Positions 1 through 9,289 are shown, numbered from the stretch's first letter. The stretch: 64,000 bases of DNA from Flavipsychrobacter sp. (GCA_041392855.1 JAWKLD010000001.1:315501-379500), one strand, 5' to 3'. The notes: generated by a model from the sequence alone, not told the origin. Program-made: numbers and translations.

Positions 1-1145
1 GTCGTGCCTCCATTTTTGCATTAGGTGTTATGCCGTATATCTCGGCGTCTATCTTTATGCAGTTGGCTGGTATAGTTGTACCACAAATTGCTAAACTACA
101 AAAAGAAGAAAGCGGTAGAAGAAAATTAAACCAGTGGACACGTTACCTGACTGTTATCGTAACAGCTTTTCAGGCAAGTGCATATGTAACTTACCTACTT
201 AACCAAAGTGGTGGTGCTATAGTTCAGGAATATCAAGGTGTTCTATTCTGGTTGTCTACAACAGTAGTACTTACAGCAGGTACATTATTCGTAATGTGGT
301 TGGGTGAGCGTATTACTGATAAAGGTATTGGTAACGGTGTTTCTTTATTAATCATGGTGGGTATCCTTGCCCGTCTTCCAGATTCACTAGTTCAGGAATT
401 TGCAGCTAAAAACTTAGGTGGTGCAGGTGGTCTTTTGATATTCTTGATAGAGATGGCTTTCTTCATTGCAGTCATAGTAGGTCTTATCATGCTTACACAA
501 GGTGTACGTAAAATACCTCTAAACTTTGCACGCCGAGTAGTAGGTGGTGGTAACACGGCTCGTGAGATAGCTGGTGGTGCTCGTGATTTTATTCCGTTGA
601 AAGTGAATGCTGCTGGTGTAATGCCTATCATCTTTGCTCAGGCTATCATGTTCATACCAGCTACATTAGCAGGTTTTGCAGAAGGTAATGAGACTGCTTC
701 AGGTTTTATAGCTCAGCTAAGAGATAATACCTCTTTATGGTATAATGTAGTATATGCTATACTAGTTATTGCATTTACTTATTTCTATACAGCTCTTACT
801 GTGAACCCTACAGAGATGGCTGATAACTTAAAGCGTAACAACAGCTTTATACCAGGTGTAAAACCAGGTGAGCCTACAGCAAACTACATTGCTACTGTAA
901 TGGATCGTATCACACTTCCTGGTTCAATATTCCTTGCGCTAGCAGGTATACTACCGGGTATTGCAGCTCTATTTGGTATTACAAGAGGTTTTGCAGACTT
1001 TTTCGGTGGTACTTCAATGCTGATCGGTGTAGCTGTAATCTTAGATACATTACAACAAATTGAAAGCCACTTGTTAATGCGTCAGTATGATGGTTTGATG
1101 AAAACTGGTCGTATCTCAGGACGTAAGCAAGCAGCTTCTGTATAA
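1..1145 (+). CDS. secY: Protein translocase subunit SecY (5' end outside window)
   Basis: SecY is the pore of the Sec translocon in the inner membrane; with SecE and SecG it passes unfolded proteins across the membrane. The reading frame is open from base 3, so the gene enters from the left and its N-terminus is missing; about 380 residues remain. The first visible residues include FALGVMPYISAS, a well-conserved SecY stretch near TM2-TM3. After it come many hydrophobic segments, the loop with TDKGIGNGVS, and the late cytoplasmic region with GEPTANYI and FADFFGGTSMLIGVAV. The tail ends in SGRKQAASV. The map gene follows after 32 bases, as in many spc operons, and no terminator separates them. 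The apparent ATG at base 30 is an internal methionine, not the start. Confidence 0.97.
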   Translation, partial: RASIFALGVMPYISASIFMQLAGIVVPQIAKLQKEESGRRKLNQWTRYLTVIVTAFQASAYVTYLLNQSGGAIVQEYQGVLFWLSTTVVLTAGTLFVMWLGERITDKGIGNGVSLLIMVGILARLPDSLVQEFAAKNLGGAGGLLIFLIEMAFFIAVIVGLIMLTQGVRKIPLNFARRVVGGGNTAREIAGGARDFIPLKVNAAGVMPIIFAQAIMFIPATLAGFAEGNETASGFIAQLRDNTSLWYNVVYAILVIAFTYFYTALTVNPTEMADNLKRNNSFIPGVKPGEPTANYIATVMDRITLPGSIFLALAGILPGIAALFGITRGFADFFGGTSMLIGVAVILDTLQQIESHLLMRQYDGLMKTGRISGRKQAASV

Positions 1146-1177
1146 AAAAAATACTACTTTGATATTTTTAGTTTATA

Positions 1178-1996
1178 ATGATTCACATAAGGACTAAAGA
1201 AGAAATCGAAATAATTAGAAGAAATGCCTTAATGGTAACTGCCACCTTAACTGAGGTGGCAGCTTTTTTGCGCCCAGGTATTACTACTAGATCTATAGAT
1301 GAGATGGCCGAAACCTTTATTCGAGATAATGGAGGTATACCTTCTTTTAAAGGTTATGGACCAGAGTATTCGCCATTCCCGTCGTCTCTATGCATTTCTG
1401 TTAATGAAGCTGTTGTGCATGGTTTCCCAGGCGACTATGTGCTAAAGGATGGTGATCTAATATCCGTTGATTGCGGGTTTTATAAAGATGGCTATCATGG
1501 AGATCATGCTTATACATTTGCGATAGGTGAGGTTAGTGCGGAGGTACTTCAGTTGATGAAAGTAACCAAAGAGGCGTTGAGGCTAGGAATAGTACAAGCA
1601 AGAGAAAACAATAGAGTAGGAGATATTTCTAATGCTATTGAGCGATATACGGCAAAAGAGCACGGCTATGGCGTAGTAAGGGAGCTTGTAGGGCATGGAG
1701 TAGGTAAAGAACTACACGAAGATCCTCAAGTGCCAAACTATGGTAGAAGAGGATTTGGTAAGCGTTTGAAAGCAGGTATGGTGCTAGCGATTGAACCTAT
1801 GATCAATCTTGGTTCAAGAGAGATAAATAGCTTAGATGATGGATGGACCATTATTACTGCAGACGGTAAACCATCGGTTCATTATGAGCATACTACACTT
1901 GTCGGTAAAAAAGAAGGAGAAAATCTCTCTGATTTTGGACCGATAGAAGATGCAGAAAGAGCTAATAGTGAACTAAATACAGGACATTTAGTCTGA
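1178..1996 (+). CDS. map: Type I methionine aminopeptidase
   Basis: This cytoplasmic enzyme removes the initiator methionine from new proteins. At 272 residues it is close to the usual type I length. The metal ligands fall where expected compared with E. coli: D98, D109, H173, E206 and E237, with H81 and H180 lining the active site. Short motifs seen are VHGFPGD, VDCGF, GHGVGKELHE, AIEPM and YEHTTL. It probably shares the secY transcript, since the gap is only 32 bases. The genes that usually follow map in this operon (infA, rpmJ, rpsM, rpsK, rpsD, rpoA) are absent; the next gene is an unrelated outer membrane protein. Confidence 0.96.
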   Translation: MIHIRTKEEIEIIRRNALMVTATLTEVAAFLRPGITTRSIDEMAETFIRDNGGIPSFKGYGPEYSPFPSSLCISVNEAVVHGFPGDYVLKDGDLISVDCGFYKDGYHGDHAYTFAIGEVSAEVLQLMKVTKEALRLGIVQARENNRVGDISNAIERYTAKEHGYGVVRELVGHGVGKELHEDPQVPNYGRRGFGKRLKAGMVLAIEPMINLGSREINSLDDGWTIITADGKPSVHYEHTTLVGKKEGENLSDFGPIEDAERANSELNTGHLV

Positions 1997-2141
1997 TCTA
2001 ATCCAACTTTCTAAAAGTTTATTTGCCTTTTTTGCAATCAGTTTTGAAGGGCTATTGTATTTTATGAAATATGATTGTATTTTGATGTCGTTATATTTCA
2101 AATAGTTAGACAAGTCTGATTAACTCAATAACACAACAATA

Positions 2142-2876
2142 ATGAAAAAAATAATTTGTTCGCTCCTGTTAGTCTCTACAAGCATTTTTGCTCATGCGCA
2201 AATAAATGCACAAGATCTAGAGCTTGGTGTACATGGAGGTATTAGTAGTAACGGAGACGCTGTAGGCAATATGCCTTACAAAGGAGATATCGCTACATTT
2301 AACTATAGTGGTCACTTGTCTATTATATACCACATACATAAGAATTTTCAAATAGGCTTTGAAGGAAGAGTTACTGAGTTGTCTCGTATGACAGACTCTG
2401 TTTACCTTAGTCCATATAAAATCCCTTTTGGTGCGGATGGTAAAAAGATGGTATATGCTAAGTATATGGTTTCAGGTGCTTTCTTAGCCAATTTGCAAGC
2501 ACCGGTAGGTACTAAAGGTGGTTATGTTTATGCTGGTGGTGCTGTAGGTTATGGTACAGGAAGACATAAAACAAGAAGACTTAATGATAACGAAAACTAC
2601 CGTACTCCAGATGGTGGTGAAGGTATGGTTTTCGGTGGTCAAGTTGGTTTTGTTATGGGCTTGTCTAAGTATGTAGGTCTTAATATTGAAGGTGCATACA
2701 GATCATATACCCTTAATTATGAAAATAACGAAGTGCCTTTATTAACACCTAAAGAGAAGTTGAGCTTTACAGTTACTGATGTTTCGGGTACTATTGGTTT
2801 AAGATTCAGAATACCATATAGCCAAGAGCGTCATGATATGAAAATGCCTGCTTTTGCTGCTCCGTTAGGCAAATAG
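2142..2876 (+). CDS. Small outer membrane beta-barrel protein
   Basis: The product has 244 residues. It starts with a clear Sec signal peptide (MKKIICSLLLVSTSIFAHAQ, cleavage likely near residue 20). Alternating hydrophobic and polar strands with many Gly and aromatic residues follow, and the end of the barrel is GTIGLRFRIPY. This fits the OmpW/OmpA-like porin-family barrels common in Bacteroidota. A short charged tail follows the last strand. It stands alone between map and a strong terminator. A function cannot be given from the sequence; membrane location is inferred. Confidence 0.7.
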   Translation: MKKIICSLLLVSTSIFAHAQINAQDLELGVHGGISSNGDAVGNMPYKGDIATFNYSGHLSIIYHIHKNFQIGFEGRVTELSRMTDSVYLSPYKIPFGADGKKMVYAKYMVSGAFLANLQAPVGTKGGYVYAGGAVGYGTGRHKTRRLNDNENYRTPDGGEGMVFGGQVGFVMGLSKYVGLNIEGAYRSYTLNYENNEVPLLTPKEKLSFTVTDVSGTIGLRFRIPYSQERHDMKMPAFAAPLGK

Positions 2877-2908
2877 AATACATTGTTTTAATCATTTGAT
2901 ACATACGT

Positions 2909-2939
2909 AAAGTGCGCTACAATTGTAGCGCACTTTTTT
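2909..2939. terminator. Bidirectional terminator between the porin-like gene and lgt
   Basis: A 12-bp perfect stem (AAAGTGCGCTAC and its complement, loop AATT) is followed by seven T's interrupted near the end. It lies between two convergent genes. The U-tract is good on the plus strand and weaker (three U's) on the minus strand, so it may serve both. Confidence 0.85.
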
Positions 2940-2977
2940 ATTTCAGCATGTTTTAAATGTATTTGTTGCGATGCTTA

Positions 2978-4273
2978 TTAATCAGCTGTAGGAGCTAGTT
3001 TATCTTTTTTCTTATTGGCATATATCAGTAGAGCAATACCTCCTAGTATTAACCCAAAAGAAATGATCTCTGCCTGTGTTGGGTGTAAGAAACCCCAGTC
3101 GTATTTGAAGTTGACGCGCATTTTCTCTATAAAGAAACGCTCTAGTCCGTTAAATATGAGGTAGGTGCCAAACATTTGCCAAGCATATTTCAAACGTTTT
3201 CTTATTTGCCATAAGATGAAGAAAATAATGATGCCTAATGTAGTTTCGTATATAGGTGTAGGGAATACACCTACAGGTAAAACACCACAATACTTACCAG
3301 TACAGCCCAATATTTGCATACCTTCATTATGAATATTGTGCTTATAGTTCATCGCAAACATCCAGTCTGGTAGCCAGCTAGGCGCTTGAACGTAAGAATA
3401 AGGGACGTTTTGTAAAGAACCGAACTCTCTTGTAAAATAGCCTGATGCTTCTTGTAATCTCATTTTAAACTCTGCTAATGTTGCTGCTTGTAAAGAACCA
3501 TCAGGTAGAGAGATATAGGCGGCATTTAATATGCCCCAGTCGCCATCTCCGGCTACTTGGCAACCAAGTCTTCCAATACCATAAGAAAGTATTAAGCCAG
3601 GCGCTGTTGCATCGCAAAGGTGTTTGAATGGGATACCTTTCTTTTTTGAATAGTAGTAGAGCGCTGCTGTAGCTACAATAAGACCTCCGTAAAAGGTTAA
3701 GCCAGAAGAAGAGAATAAATTGGCTATAGGGTCTTTAAGGAAGTCTTCCCATGTCTCTAGTGCATTAAAGACTTTAGCGCCAACTAGGCCGCCTACAGCG
3801 GCTATAAATACTATTTCAAATACTCTCTGGTGAGGGTAGGTTGCTACTTTACGTTGTTCAGGTTTAGGTAGCTCCTGTTTTTTCTTGTCTGAATACTTCA
3901 TGTATCCAAACAAGCCTGCGCCTAGAATCCCTACTATTAAGTTGCCTTTAGTCGACAGTAGAAACTCCAGAGGGTCGGGCGCTGCTTCAGCAATATTACT
4001 AAAGAGACCACCAACCTTATAGCCCAGTATAAATCCTAAAATGATAGAGACAACTAAGTCTGATGTTTTTAATGGTTCCCCAACAGTTATGGTGCTGTAT
4101 GTGGGATGTAGCAACCCTTGTTTTTCTTTACGTTTAAGCTCAGCAGTGATGGTCCATGCGGCAACTATAAAGCCCATAGCTACCATAAAGCCAAACATTT
4201 TAAAGATGCTAAGCCATTCAGGGAAATCAGTATTAAATATACTTTCTAGAAAGAATTCGAAATCTGGATACAT
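2978..4273 (-). CDS. lgt: Prolipoprotein diacylglyceryl transferase
   Basis: Lgt moves a diacylglyceryl group from phosphatidylglycerol to the lipobox cysteine of prolipoproteins in the inner membrane. This is the first step of lipoprotein maturation and is needed by the many lipoproteins in this genome. The protein has 431 residues against about 270-290 in E. coli, with extra N-terminal membrane segments. The core holds GLTFYGGLI, then GRLGCQVAGDGDWG, then PTPIYE. These correspond to the E. coli blocks around H103, R143-E151 and the PSQLYE motif. H103 is Tyr here and the Asn/Glu of the signature are Cys/Asp, substitutions I believe are common in this phylum. It lies 61 bases after the nucleoside phosphorylase gene on the same strand and may be co-transcribed with it. 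Confidence 0.9.
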   Translation of the reverse strand: MYPDFEFFLESIFNTDFPEWLSIFKMFGFMVAMGFIVAAWTITAELKRKEKQGLLHPTYSTITVGEPLKTSDLVVSIILGFILGYKVGGLFSNIAEAAPDPLEFLLSTKGNLIVGILGAGLFGYMKYSDKKKQELPKPEQRKVATYPHQRVFEIVFIAAVGGLVGAKVFNALETWEDFLKDPIANLFSSSGLTFYGGLIVATAALYYYSKKKGIPFKHLCDATAPGLILSYGIGRLGCQVAGDGDWGILNAAYISLPDGSLQAATLAEFKMRLQEASGYFTREFGSLQNVPYSYVQAPSWLPDWMFAMNYKHNIHNEGMQILGCTGKYCGVLPVGVFPTPIYETTLGIIIFFILWQIRKRLKYAWQMFGTYLIFNGLERFFIEKMRVNFKYDWGFLHPTQAEIISFGLILGGIALLIYANKKKDKLAPTAD

Positions 4274-4334
4274 AATCGTTGGTAAAAGTAATAAATAGAT
4301 ACGCTACTTCTTTGACCTATGGCAGAAGCATTTG

Positions 4335-5225
4335 TTATATTTTTTCAATAATACTTAGCGACTGCTGAATCATTTTCTCTATTGCAGCATCTGCATCTTG
4401 TGAAGTTGTTTCATCGGCTCTGTTGGCTACTACGGTGCTTATTGATACGCAATTATGACCTAAAATCTTGCTAAGTCCATAAATAGCTGACGTTTCCATC
4501 TCGTAATTAAGTATTTTTTGTCCTCTACTGTTAAAACTCTTTAGTGCATCCAATAAATAGGGTAGGCTTATGTTGCCTCTTAGTTTTCGTCCTTGAGGGC
4601 CATAGAAACCCGGACATGTAGCTGTAATGCCATGAATGTACCCTTTAGTAAAGTGAGAGAGTAGTCTTACAGGTGCTTGAGCTATGTAGGGAGTGATGTA
4701 TTTACCTGATAGGTTATTATGCTGTATAAATTCGTTTAGAATAAACTGTTCGTCTGTATTGTTATCATAGTTATAGTAGTGGAGTAAATTATCCATACCA
4801 ATTGCATAGTTGCTTACAATAAAACTATCAACCGGTATATCTGATTGCAGGCTACCGCATGTACCTAGTCTAATAATATTAAGCTTCTTTAGTTCAGTGT
4901 TAATGGTTCTTGTTTTAAGGTCTATGTTGGCTAGGGCGTCAAGCTCGTTTAAAACAATATCTATGTTGTCAGGACCAATACCTGTGCTAAGAATAGTTAG
5001 TCTTTTTTTGCCAATGTATCCTGTGTTGGTAATGAACTCTCTGTTAGAAGATCTATGCTCTATTTTATCAAAATATTGGGCTACTTTTTTTACACGATTG
5101 GGATCGCCTACCGTTATAATTGTATCGGCTATTTGGTCTGCTTTTAAGTCTAAATGATATACAGCCCCACGTTTATTGAGTAGTAATTGAGATGCGCCAA
5201 TAGTATCGTTAAAATGACTCGGCAT
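4335..5225 (-). CDS. Nucleoside phosphorylase (uridine/purine phosphorylase family)
   Basis: Enzymes of this family split nucleosides with phosphate to give the free base and ribose-1-phosphate in salvage. The 296-residue product shows GDPNRV (residues 40-45, phosphate binding), RLGTCGSLQ (119-127) and NYEMETSAIYGL around 240-251. In that last motif the EME pair contacts ribose, and its shape is typical of the Udp/PNP-I family. The base specificity cannot be read, so I give no gene symbol. It is divergent from tRNA-Cys with 58 bases between them, and lgt follows on the same strand. Confidence 0.88.
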   Translation of the reverse strand: MPSHFNDTIGASQLLLNKRGAVYHLDLKADQIADTIITVGDPNRVKKVAQYFDKIEHRSSNREFITNTGYIGKKRLTILSTGIGPDNIDIVLNELDALANIDLKTRTINTELKKLNIIRLGTCGSLQSDIPVDSFIVSNYAIGMDNLLHYYNYDNNTDEQFILNEFIQHNNLSGKYITPYIAQAPVRLLSHFTKGYIHGITATCPGFYGPQGRKLRGNISLPYLLDALKSFNSRGQKILNYEMETSAIYGLSKILGHNCVSISTVVANRADETTSQDADAAIEKMIQQSLSIIEKI

Positions 5226-5242
5226 AATTCTAATTTCTTTGC

Positions 5243-5272
5243 TTGTAAAGAAACGATTTTTTACTACATTTG
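5243..5272 (+). promoter_or_regulatory. Promoter of tRNA-Cys
   Basis: TTG at 5243-5245, a 19-base spacer and TACATTTG at 5265-5272 fit the Bacteroidota -33/-7 pattern (TTG, 19-21 bases, TAnnTTTG). It would start transcription a few bases before the tRNA at 5284. Confidence 0.75.
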
Positions 5273-5283
5273 CAATCCCTTGT

Positions 5284-5357
5284 GGTCGCGTGGCCGAGTG
5301 GCTAGGCAGAGGTCTGCAAAACCTTCTACAGCGGTTCGAATCCGCTCGCGACCTCCA
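5284..5357 (+). tRNA. tRNA-Cys (anticodon GCA)
   Basis: A full cloverleaf can be drawn. The acceptor stem GGTCGCG pairs with CGCGACC, the D arm is GCC/GGC, and the anticodon arm has loop CTGCAAA with anticodon GCA. The T arm has GCGG/CCGC with loop TTCGAAT. The discriminator base is T, as required for Cys, and CCA is encoded at 5355-5357. A promoter lies just upstream and a terminator starts at once after it, so the tRNA is a single-gene unit. Confidence 0.97.
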
Positions 5358-5390
5358 AAAGGCTCCTTTTAAAAGGAGCCTTTTTATTTT
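5357..5390. terminator. Terminator shared by tRNA-Cys and the convergent gene
   Basis: A perfect palindrome (AAAAGGCTCCTTTT and its complement) is followed by a T-run. Its A-rich left arm gives a U-tract on the minus strand too. The stop codon of the convergent minus-strand gene (5384-5386) lies inside the T-run. Confidence 0.9.
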
Positions 5391-6079
5391 TTGTATGGGT
5401 AGCTACCATAAAAATCATACATTTTAGCGCTCAGGCTTTTAGCATAAGGTTTATAGTATAGCGGAAATTTTTTAGAGGTATATAAATAGCTTTCTGCCGG
5501 GTGTTTTAAGGCACCTCCGTATACATTATTAGAGCCATTAGGTAAGGGGAGAGGTAGTTTATCAAAGTTGTGATCAAATACTACAAGGCGTTGTTTGTAT
5601 TTAGTAGTCACTGAATAGTTAGAGGCAAAAAAATCATCTTTTTCATCATCCTTTAAATTGTCTGATGATTTCTGTATCGGGTAGCCAAATATTACAATTT
5701 GAAAATCAGTTGCTCCGTTTTCCAGTACTGTATTTTTAACGGGTTGCAAGTTCTCATTGAGTAATATGCCGTCAAACTCTTTTTTTCTGATATGCTCAAT
5801 ATTGCTGTCAATATAATAGTATACAGGGCAGTAATAAAAGTTATCATTAAAGTCCCTAACCATTTTAGTTAAGATACTATCAGTATCTTTTTTTAATAGC
5901 TGTATATCATCCGTCTTTTTTCTTTCTTGTAGGTACGCCAGCTTGTTCTGATTGGTGAATAGTTGTACTAAGATAGCCTTAGGTGCTTTTTCATCAGCTT
6001 TTGCTTTTTTGCGTTTAATGATTTGAGCATTAGCACTGCTCATCAATAGCAAGCATAGTATCGTAATGAGGTATTTCAT
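5384..6079 (-). CDS. Secreted protein of unknown function
   Basis: I do not recognise this family. The 231-residue product begins with a signal peptide (MKYLITILCLLLMSSANAQ). A basic stretch (KRKKAK) comes next, and the soluble part is rich in Tyr, Asp and Lys. No lipobox is seen, so a periplasmic or exported location is inferred. A helical part (about residues 45-75) precedes a mixed alpha/beta part with YYCPVYYY and FQIVIFGYP. The C-terminal region has repeated Tyr-Pro-Leu-type motifs. It ends inside the tRNA-Cys terminator. The upstream neighbour is the DUF2723 gene on the same strand, but a hairpin lies between them. Confidence 0.7.
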   Translation of the reverse strand: MKYLITILCLLLMSSANAQIIKRKKAKADEKAPKAILVQLFTNQNKLAYLQERKKTDDIQLLKKDTDSILTKMVRDFNDNFYYCPVYYYIDSNIEHIRKKEFDGILLNENLQPVKNTVLENGATDFQIVIFGYPIQKSSDNLKDDEKDDFFASNYSVTTKYKQRLVVFDHNFDKLPLPLPNGSNNVYGGALKHPAESYLYTSKKFPLYYKPYAKSLSAKMYDFYGSYPYKK

Positions 6080-6140
6080 ATTAAACCCTTAGTTAAAAGT
6101 TGTTGTATAAAGATAGGGCATTATTGAATGTTAGACATGA

Positions 6141-6171
6141 TAAAGCCCTTCTCAAAAAGAGAAAGGCTTTA
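6141..6171 (-). terminator. Hairpin after the DUF2723 gene
   Basis: Stems TAAAGCC/GGCTTTA and TTCTC/GAGAA, with one mismatch between them and loop AAAAA, lie just past the stop of the minus-strand gene. There is no clear U-run, so termination is probable but not certain. Confidence 0.55.
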
Positions 6172-6198
6172 CCGATATTCAGTTTATTTACAAAGCTA

Positions 6199-9100
6199 TT
6201 ACAAAGAAGCGGCTCTTGTATTTAGCATGTCAAGAGTTTGTTTGTAAGAAGTAGCTCTTTCTGTATCTCCTGATTGTTGTGCGATACCATACATGATGTT
6301 GATAAGCGTTAAGTCTCTCTGTACATCACTGCGCATAGATTCTCTACGACTATCTTTTATAGACATGATATAATTAATATCATCTTCTGCATTTTTTACC
6401 AGTCTGTCTGCTACAAAACGAGCTTTTTCTTTATTGCCAATGTTGTAGTAGGCTATAGCCATAAAGTATGCTGTAGCATCATATAGGTAAGAGCTTTCGC
6501 TAATGCCTTCTTTAACCTTATCGAGCACTTGCTCGGCCTCTTTTATTTTACCTTCATTAGCAAGTAGCGTAGCTATACGGCTACAGTTGATCCTGTAGGC
6601 TGCAAACATGATACGGTTCTTTTCATCAAAGTATTCCTCATCCGTATTTGCATTACCCCAATCATAAGTATTCATGAATAGGTCATAACTCTTCTCTACA
6701 TTACAGCTACCAAGGTCTTCTGGTCCTTTAGGGCCTACATTAATAACTCTATAAGGAAGTAGACGATAAATAACACCTTCTAGACGCATATAATCCTCAA
6801 GACCTACATAGTTGTCACCAGGCAACATGCCACCAAAGTATATTGGTCTTTCCCATCCTTCCGCAGCAATAGCAGCAATGATATTAAGTGTAGCAATATC
6901 ATCTTTATATGCCACATCCTTAGGGAAGGTGAAGAGGATATCTGTACTGATGTTAGATGTGTCTTTAGCTGCTACCAAGCCTTTTTCTATCAAGGTTTCT
7001 TTACTTAACGGTGGTATGGTAAAGTTCTTAGTAGGGAAGAAGTTTTCATTCTCTCCATTCGTCATCTGCAGTTTAGCTTGAGGTGCATCACTTATCACAA
7101 ACTTACATATCTCAGACAGGTCAAAATATCTATCATCAGGTACTTGTTGCGGCTTGTAGTAGCGTAGGTAGTTTCTTCTATCGCCTAAATAATGCTCTCT
7201 TTTCCATATCATAGGTACAGGAGGTGCATCATTTATCTTGTTGTTCAGCTGGTCTATATACCAGTCTATACCTAGTAAGCTCATGTTTACTATACGCACG
7301 TCTGTTCTCACACGCTCTACTTCTTGTAAGTACCATAGCGGGTAAGTGTCGTTATCACCAAATGTAAATAGTATGGCATTCGGCTCACAAGACATTAATA
7401 CATTATAGGCAGTATTGTGTGCCAAGGTTTTCTCAGAGCGATCGTGGTCGTCCCATTCTTCTTTGGCCATTAATGTTGGTACTGCCAATAGGCAAAGTGC
7501 TATAGCAAGATAGCTACCTGCAGATCCTTTTAAGAATCTTTGGAACCAATGATTCACCATTAATACACCCAAACCTATCCATATAGCAAATGCGTAGGTA
7601 GAGCCTGCAAATGCATAGTCACGCTCACGTGGTTGTAATGGTGGCATGTTCAAGTATATAGCAATAGCAATACCTGTAAAGAAGAATAGTACTAAGGTCA
7701 CTAAACCATCTTTCTTATTCCTGTTGAATTGGAACACGATACCTAATAAACCCAGTATAAAAGGAAGTAGGTATAATTCATTTCTAGCCTTGTTGTTAGA
7801 GTATCCATCTTGTCCTAGATCAGCATCTCCAAGTCCTCTAATGTTTTTATCTAAGAACTTGATACCAGATACCCAGTTTCCCTTTTTAGGGTCTCCTTGT
7901 CCTTCAAAGTCATTTTGTCTACCGGCATAGTTCCACATAAAGTATCTCCACCACATCCAGTTTATCTGGTAGTTAAAGAAATACTTAAAGTTGTCGCCAC
8001 CACTTGGTTTTTCTCCTTCTGCTAACCCTAGGTAGTTCTTATAAAATCTAATGTGTTGTGGATCGTTGTAATCCCAAATACGAGGGAAGAAACGACGATT
8101 AGCTGCATCGAATTGTGGTTCTACTTTTGTGCCTACCTCTTCGTAGAAGTCTTTACCATCCTTTGTAGAGCGAGCATATTTTTTACCTTTTTCTTTGAAA
8201 TCATAAGGGCGGCTAGTAAAGTCAGGACCAAATAATAATGGTTGCTGTCCAAACTGCTCACGTTGGATATATGATACAAGGCTGATCGCATTATCAGGGT
8301 TGGTCATATCAATAGCTACATCTGCTCTAGAGCGGATCAATGGAGCTAGATAGCTGGAAAAACCAATAATGATAAATACCAAGCAAAGTAGCCCGGTGTG
8401 TAGTAAGTACCAGCCTTTGCGTTTAGCAAAGATCAATAGCCACACCATAACTGCAATAAGTAGCACTATGAATGTAAGGGCACCACTATCGAATGGCATG
8501 CCAAAGCTATTCACGAATAATTTATCCAGTTTAGCTGCTAGTATAGGTAAGCCTTGTAGGATACCAAACTGTACTAAGCCTAATAAAGCACAACCTATAA
8601 AGAATGCAATAACGGCACCTTTACTACTAGCTTTATAGCGGCGGAAGTAGTAAACCATTGCCAATGCAGGTATAGCCAATAAGTTCAATAAGTGAATACC
8701 AACAGATAGTCCCATCATGTAGGCGATGAATACCAGCCATTTATCTGCATTAGGTTGGTCAGCAATATGTTCCCACTTAAGTATTGCCCAGAATACCAAT
8801 GCTGTAAAGAAAGAAGAGGTAGCATATACCTCGCCCTCAACGGCAGAGAACCAGAAGGTGTCTGAGAAGGTGTATGCTAATGCTCCTACAAGACCCGCAC
8901 CCATTATCATAAGCACTTGGTTACCTGTAGGTTCATCTTCTCTATTGCTCACCATAAGGCGCATGGCAAAGTGTGTAATGGTCCAGAATAGGAATAGAAT
9001 AGTTAATCCACTAGCTATCGCCGACCATGCATTGGTCATCAATGCTACATTCTCCAAGTTAGAGCCTGCTAAAAGCCCAAACATGCGCTGTATCATCATA

Positions 9101-9267
9101 AATAATGGTGCGCCTGGAGAGTGACCTACCTCAATATTGTAGGCACAAGAGATAAACTCACCACAGTCCCAAAAACTAACTGTGGGTTCCATAGTCATCA
9201 AGTATACTATGGTAGCGATAGCGCCGGTTATTAAACCGGTAATGTTATTGACTTTGCGAAAATTCAT
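6199..9267 (-). CDS. DUF2723 membrane glycosyltransferase (GT-C type)
   Basis: DUF2723 proteins (also listed as glycosyltransferase family 117) are large GT-C enzymes of Bacteroidota, thought to take part in protein O-glycosylation. The 1022-residue product has the family N-terminus MEPTVSFWDCGEFI followed by GHSPGAPLFMM, where the acidic loop residue (WDCGEF) is the likely catalytic site. About twelve or more hydrophobic segments fill residues 15-600. A soluble part follows, with NDTYPLWYLQ and then helical TPR-like repeats near residues 880-1010. The minus-strand -7 element lies within 30 bases of the start codon. Its neighbour is the IPExxxVDY gene. The exact acceptor is unknown. Confidence 0.85.
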   Translation of the reverse strand: MNFRKVNNITGLITGAIATIVYLMTMEPTVSFWDCGEFISCAYNIEVGHSPGAPLFMMIQRMFGLLAGSNLENVALMTNAWSAIASGLTILFLFWTITHFAMRLMVSNREDEPTGNQVLMIMGAGLVGALAYTFSDTFWFSAVEGEVYATSSFFTALVFWAILKWEHIADQPNADKWLVFIAYMMGLSVGIHLLNLLAIPALAMVYYFRRYKASSKGAVIAFFIGCALLGLVQFGILQGLPILAAKLDKLFVNSFGMPFDSGALTFIVLLIAVMVWLLIFAKRKGWYLLHTGLLCLVFIIIGFSSYLAPLIRSRADVAIDMTNPDNAISLVSYIQREQFGQQPLLFGPDFTSRPYDFKEKGKKYARSTKDGKDFYEEVGTKVEPQFDAANRRFFPRIWDYNDPQHIRFYKNYLGLAEGEKPSGGDNFKYFFNYQINWMWWRYFMWNYAGRQNDFEGQGDPKKGNWVSGIKFLDKNIRGLGDADLGQDGYSNNKARNELYLLPFILGLLGIVFQFNRNKKDGLVTLVLFFFTGIAIAIYLNMPPLQPRERDYAFAGSTYAFAIWIGLGVLMVNHWFQRFLKGSAGSYLAIALCLLAVPTLMAKEEWDDHDRSEKTLAHNTAYNVLMSCEPNAILFTFGDNDTYPLWYLQEVERVRTDVRIVNMSLLGIDWYIDQLNNKINDAPPVPMIWKREHYLGDRRNYLRYYKPQQVPDDRYFDLSEICKFVISDAPQAKLQMTNGENENFFPTKNFTIPPLSKETLIEKGLVAAKDTSNISTDILFTFPKDVAYKDDIATLNIIAAIAAEGWERPIYFGGMLPGDNYVGLEDYMRLEGVIYRLLPYRVINVGPKGPEDLGSCNVEKSYDLFMNTYDWGNANTDEEYFDEKNRIMFAAYRINCSRIATLLANEGKIKEAEQVLDKVKEGISESSYLYDATAYFMAIAYYNIGNKEKARFVADRLVKNAEDDINYIMSIKDSRRESMRSDVQRDLTLINIMYGIAQQSGDTERATSYKQTLDMLNTRAASL

Positions 9268-9289
9268 GCAGCTGTTATTTGACAGGAAA

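Noticed and set aside
392..631. 79-residue open frame on the minus strand within secY
   Set aside because: It lies fully antisense to a conserved gene and has no signal, motif or promoter. Similar antisense frames within purA, pabB, dnaE, rpoB and rpoC were left out for the same reason.
1..1145. secY as a truncated pseudogene
   Set aside because: The frame is open to the window edge with normal SecY sequence from its first residue, so it is cut by the window, not broken.
5187..5427. Two open frames across the tRNA-Cys gene
   Set aside because: They read through the tRNA and its terminator; the tRNA is certain, so these are chance frames.
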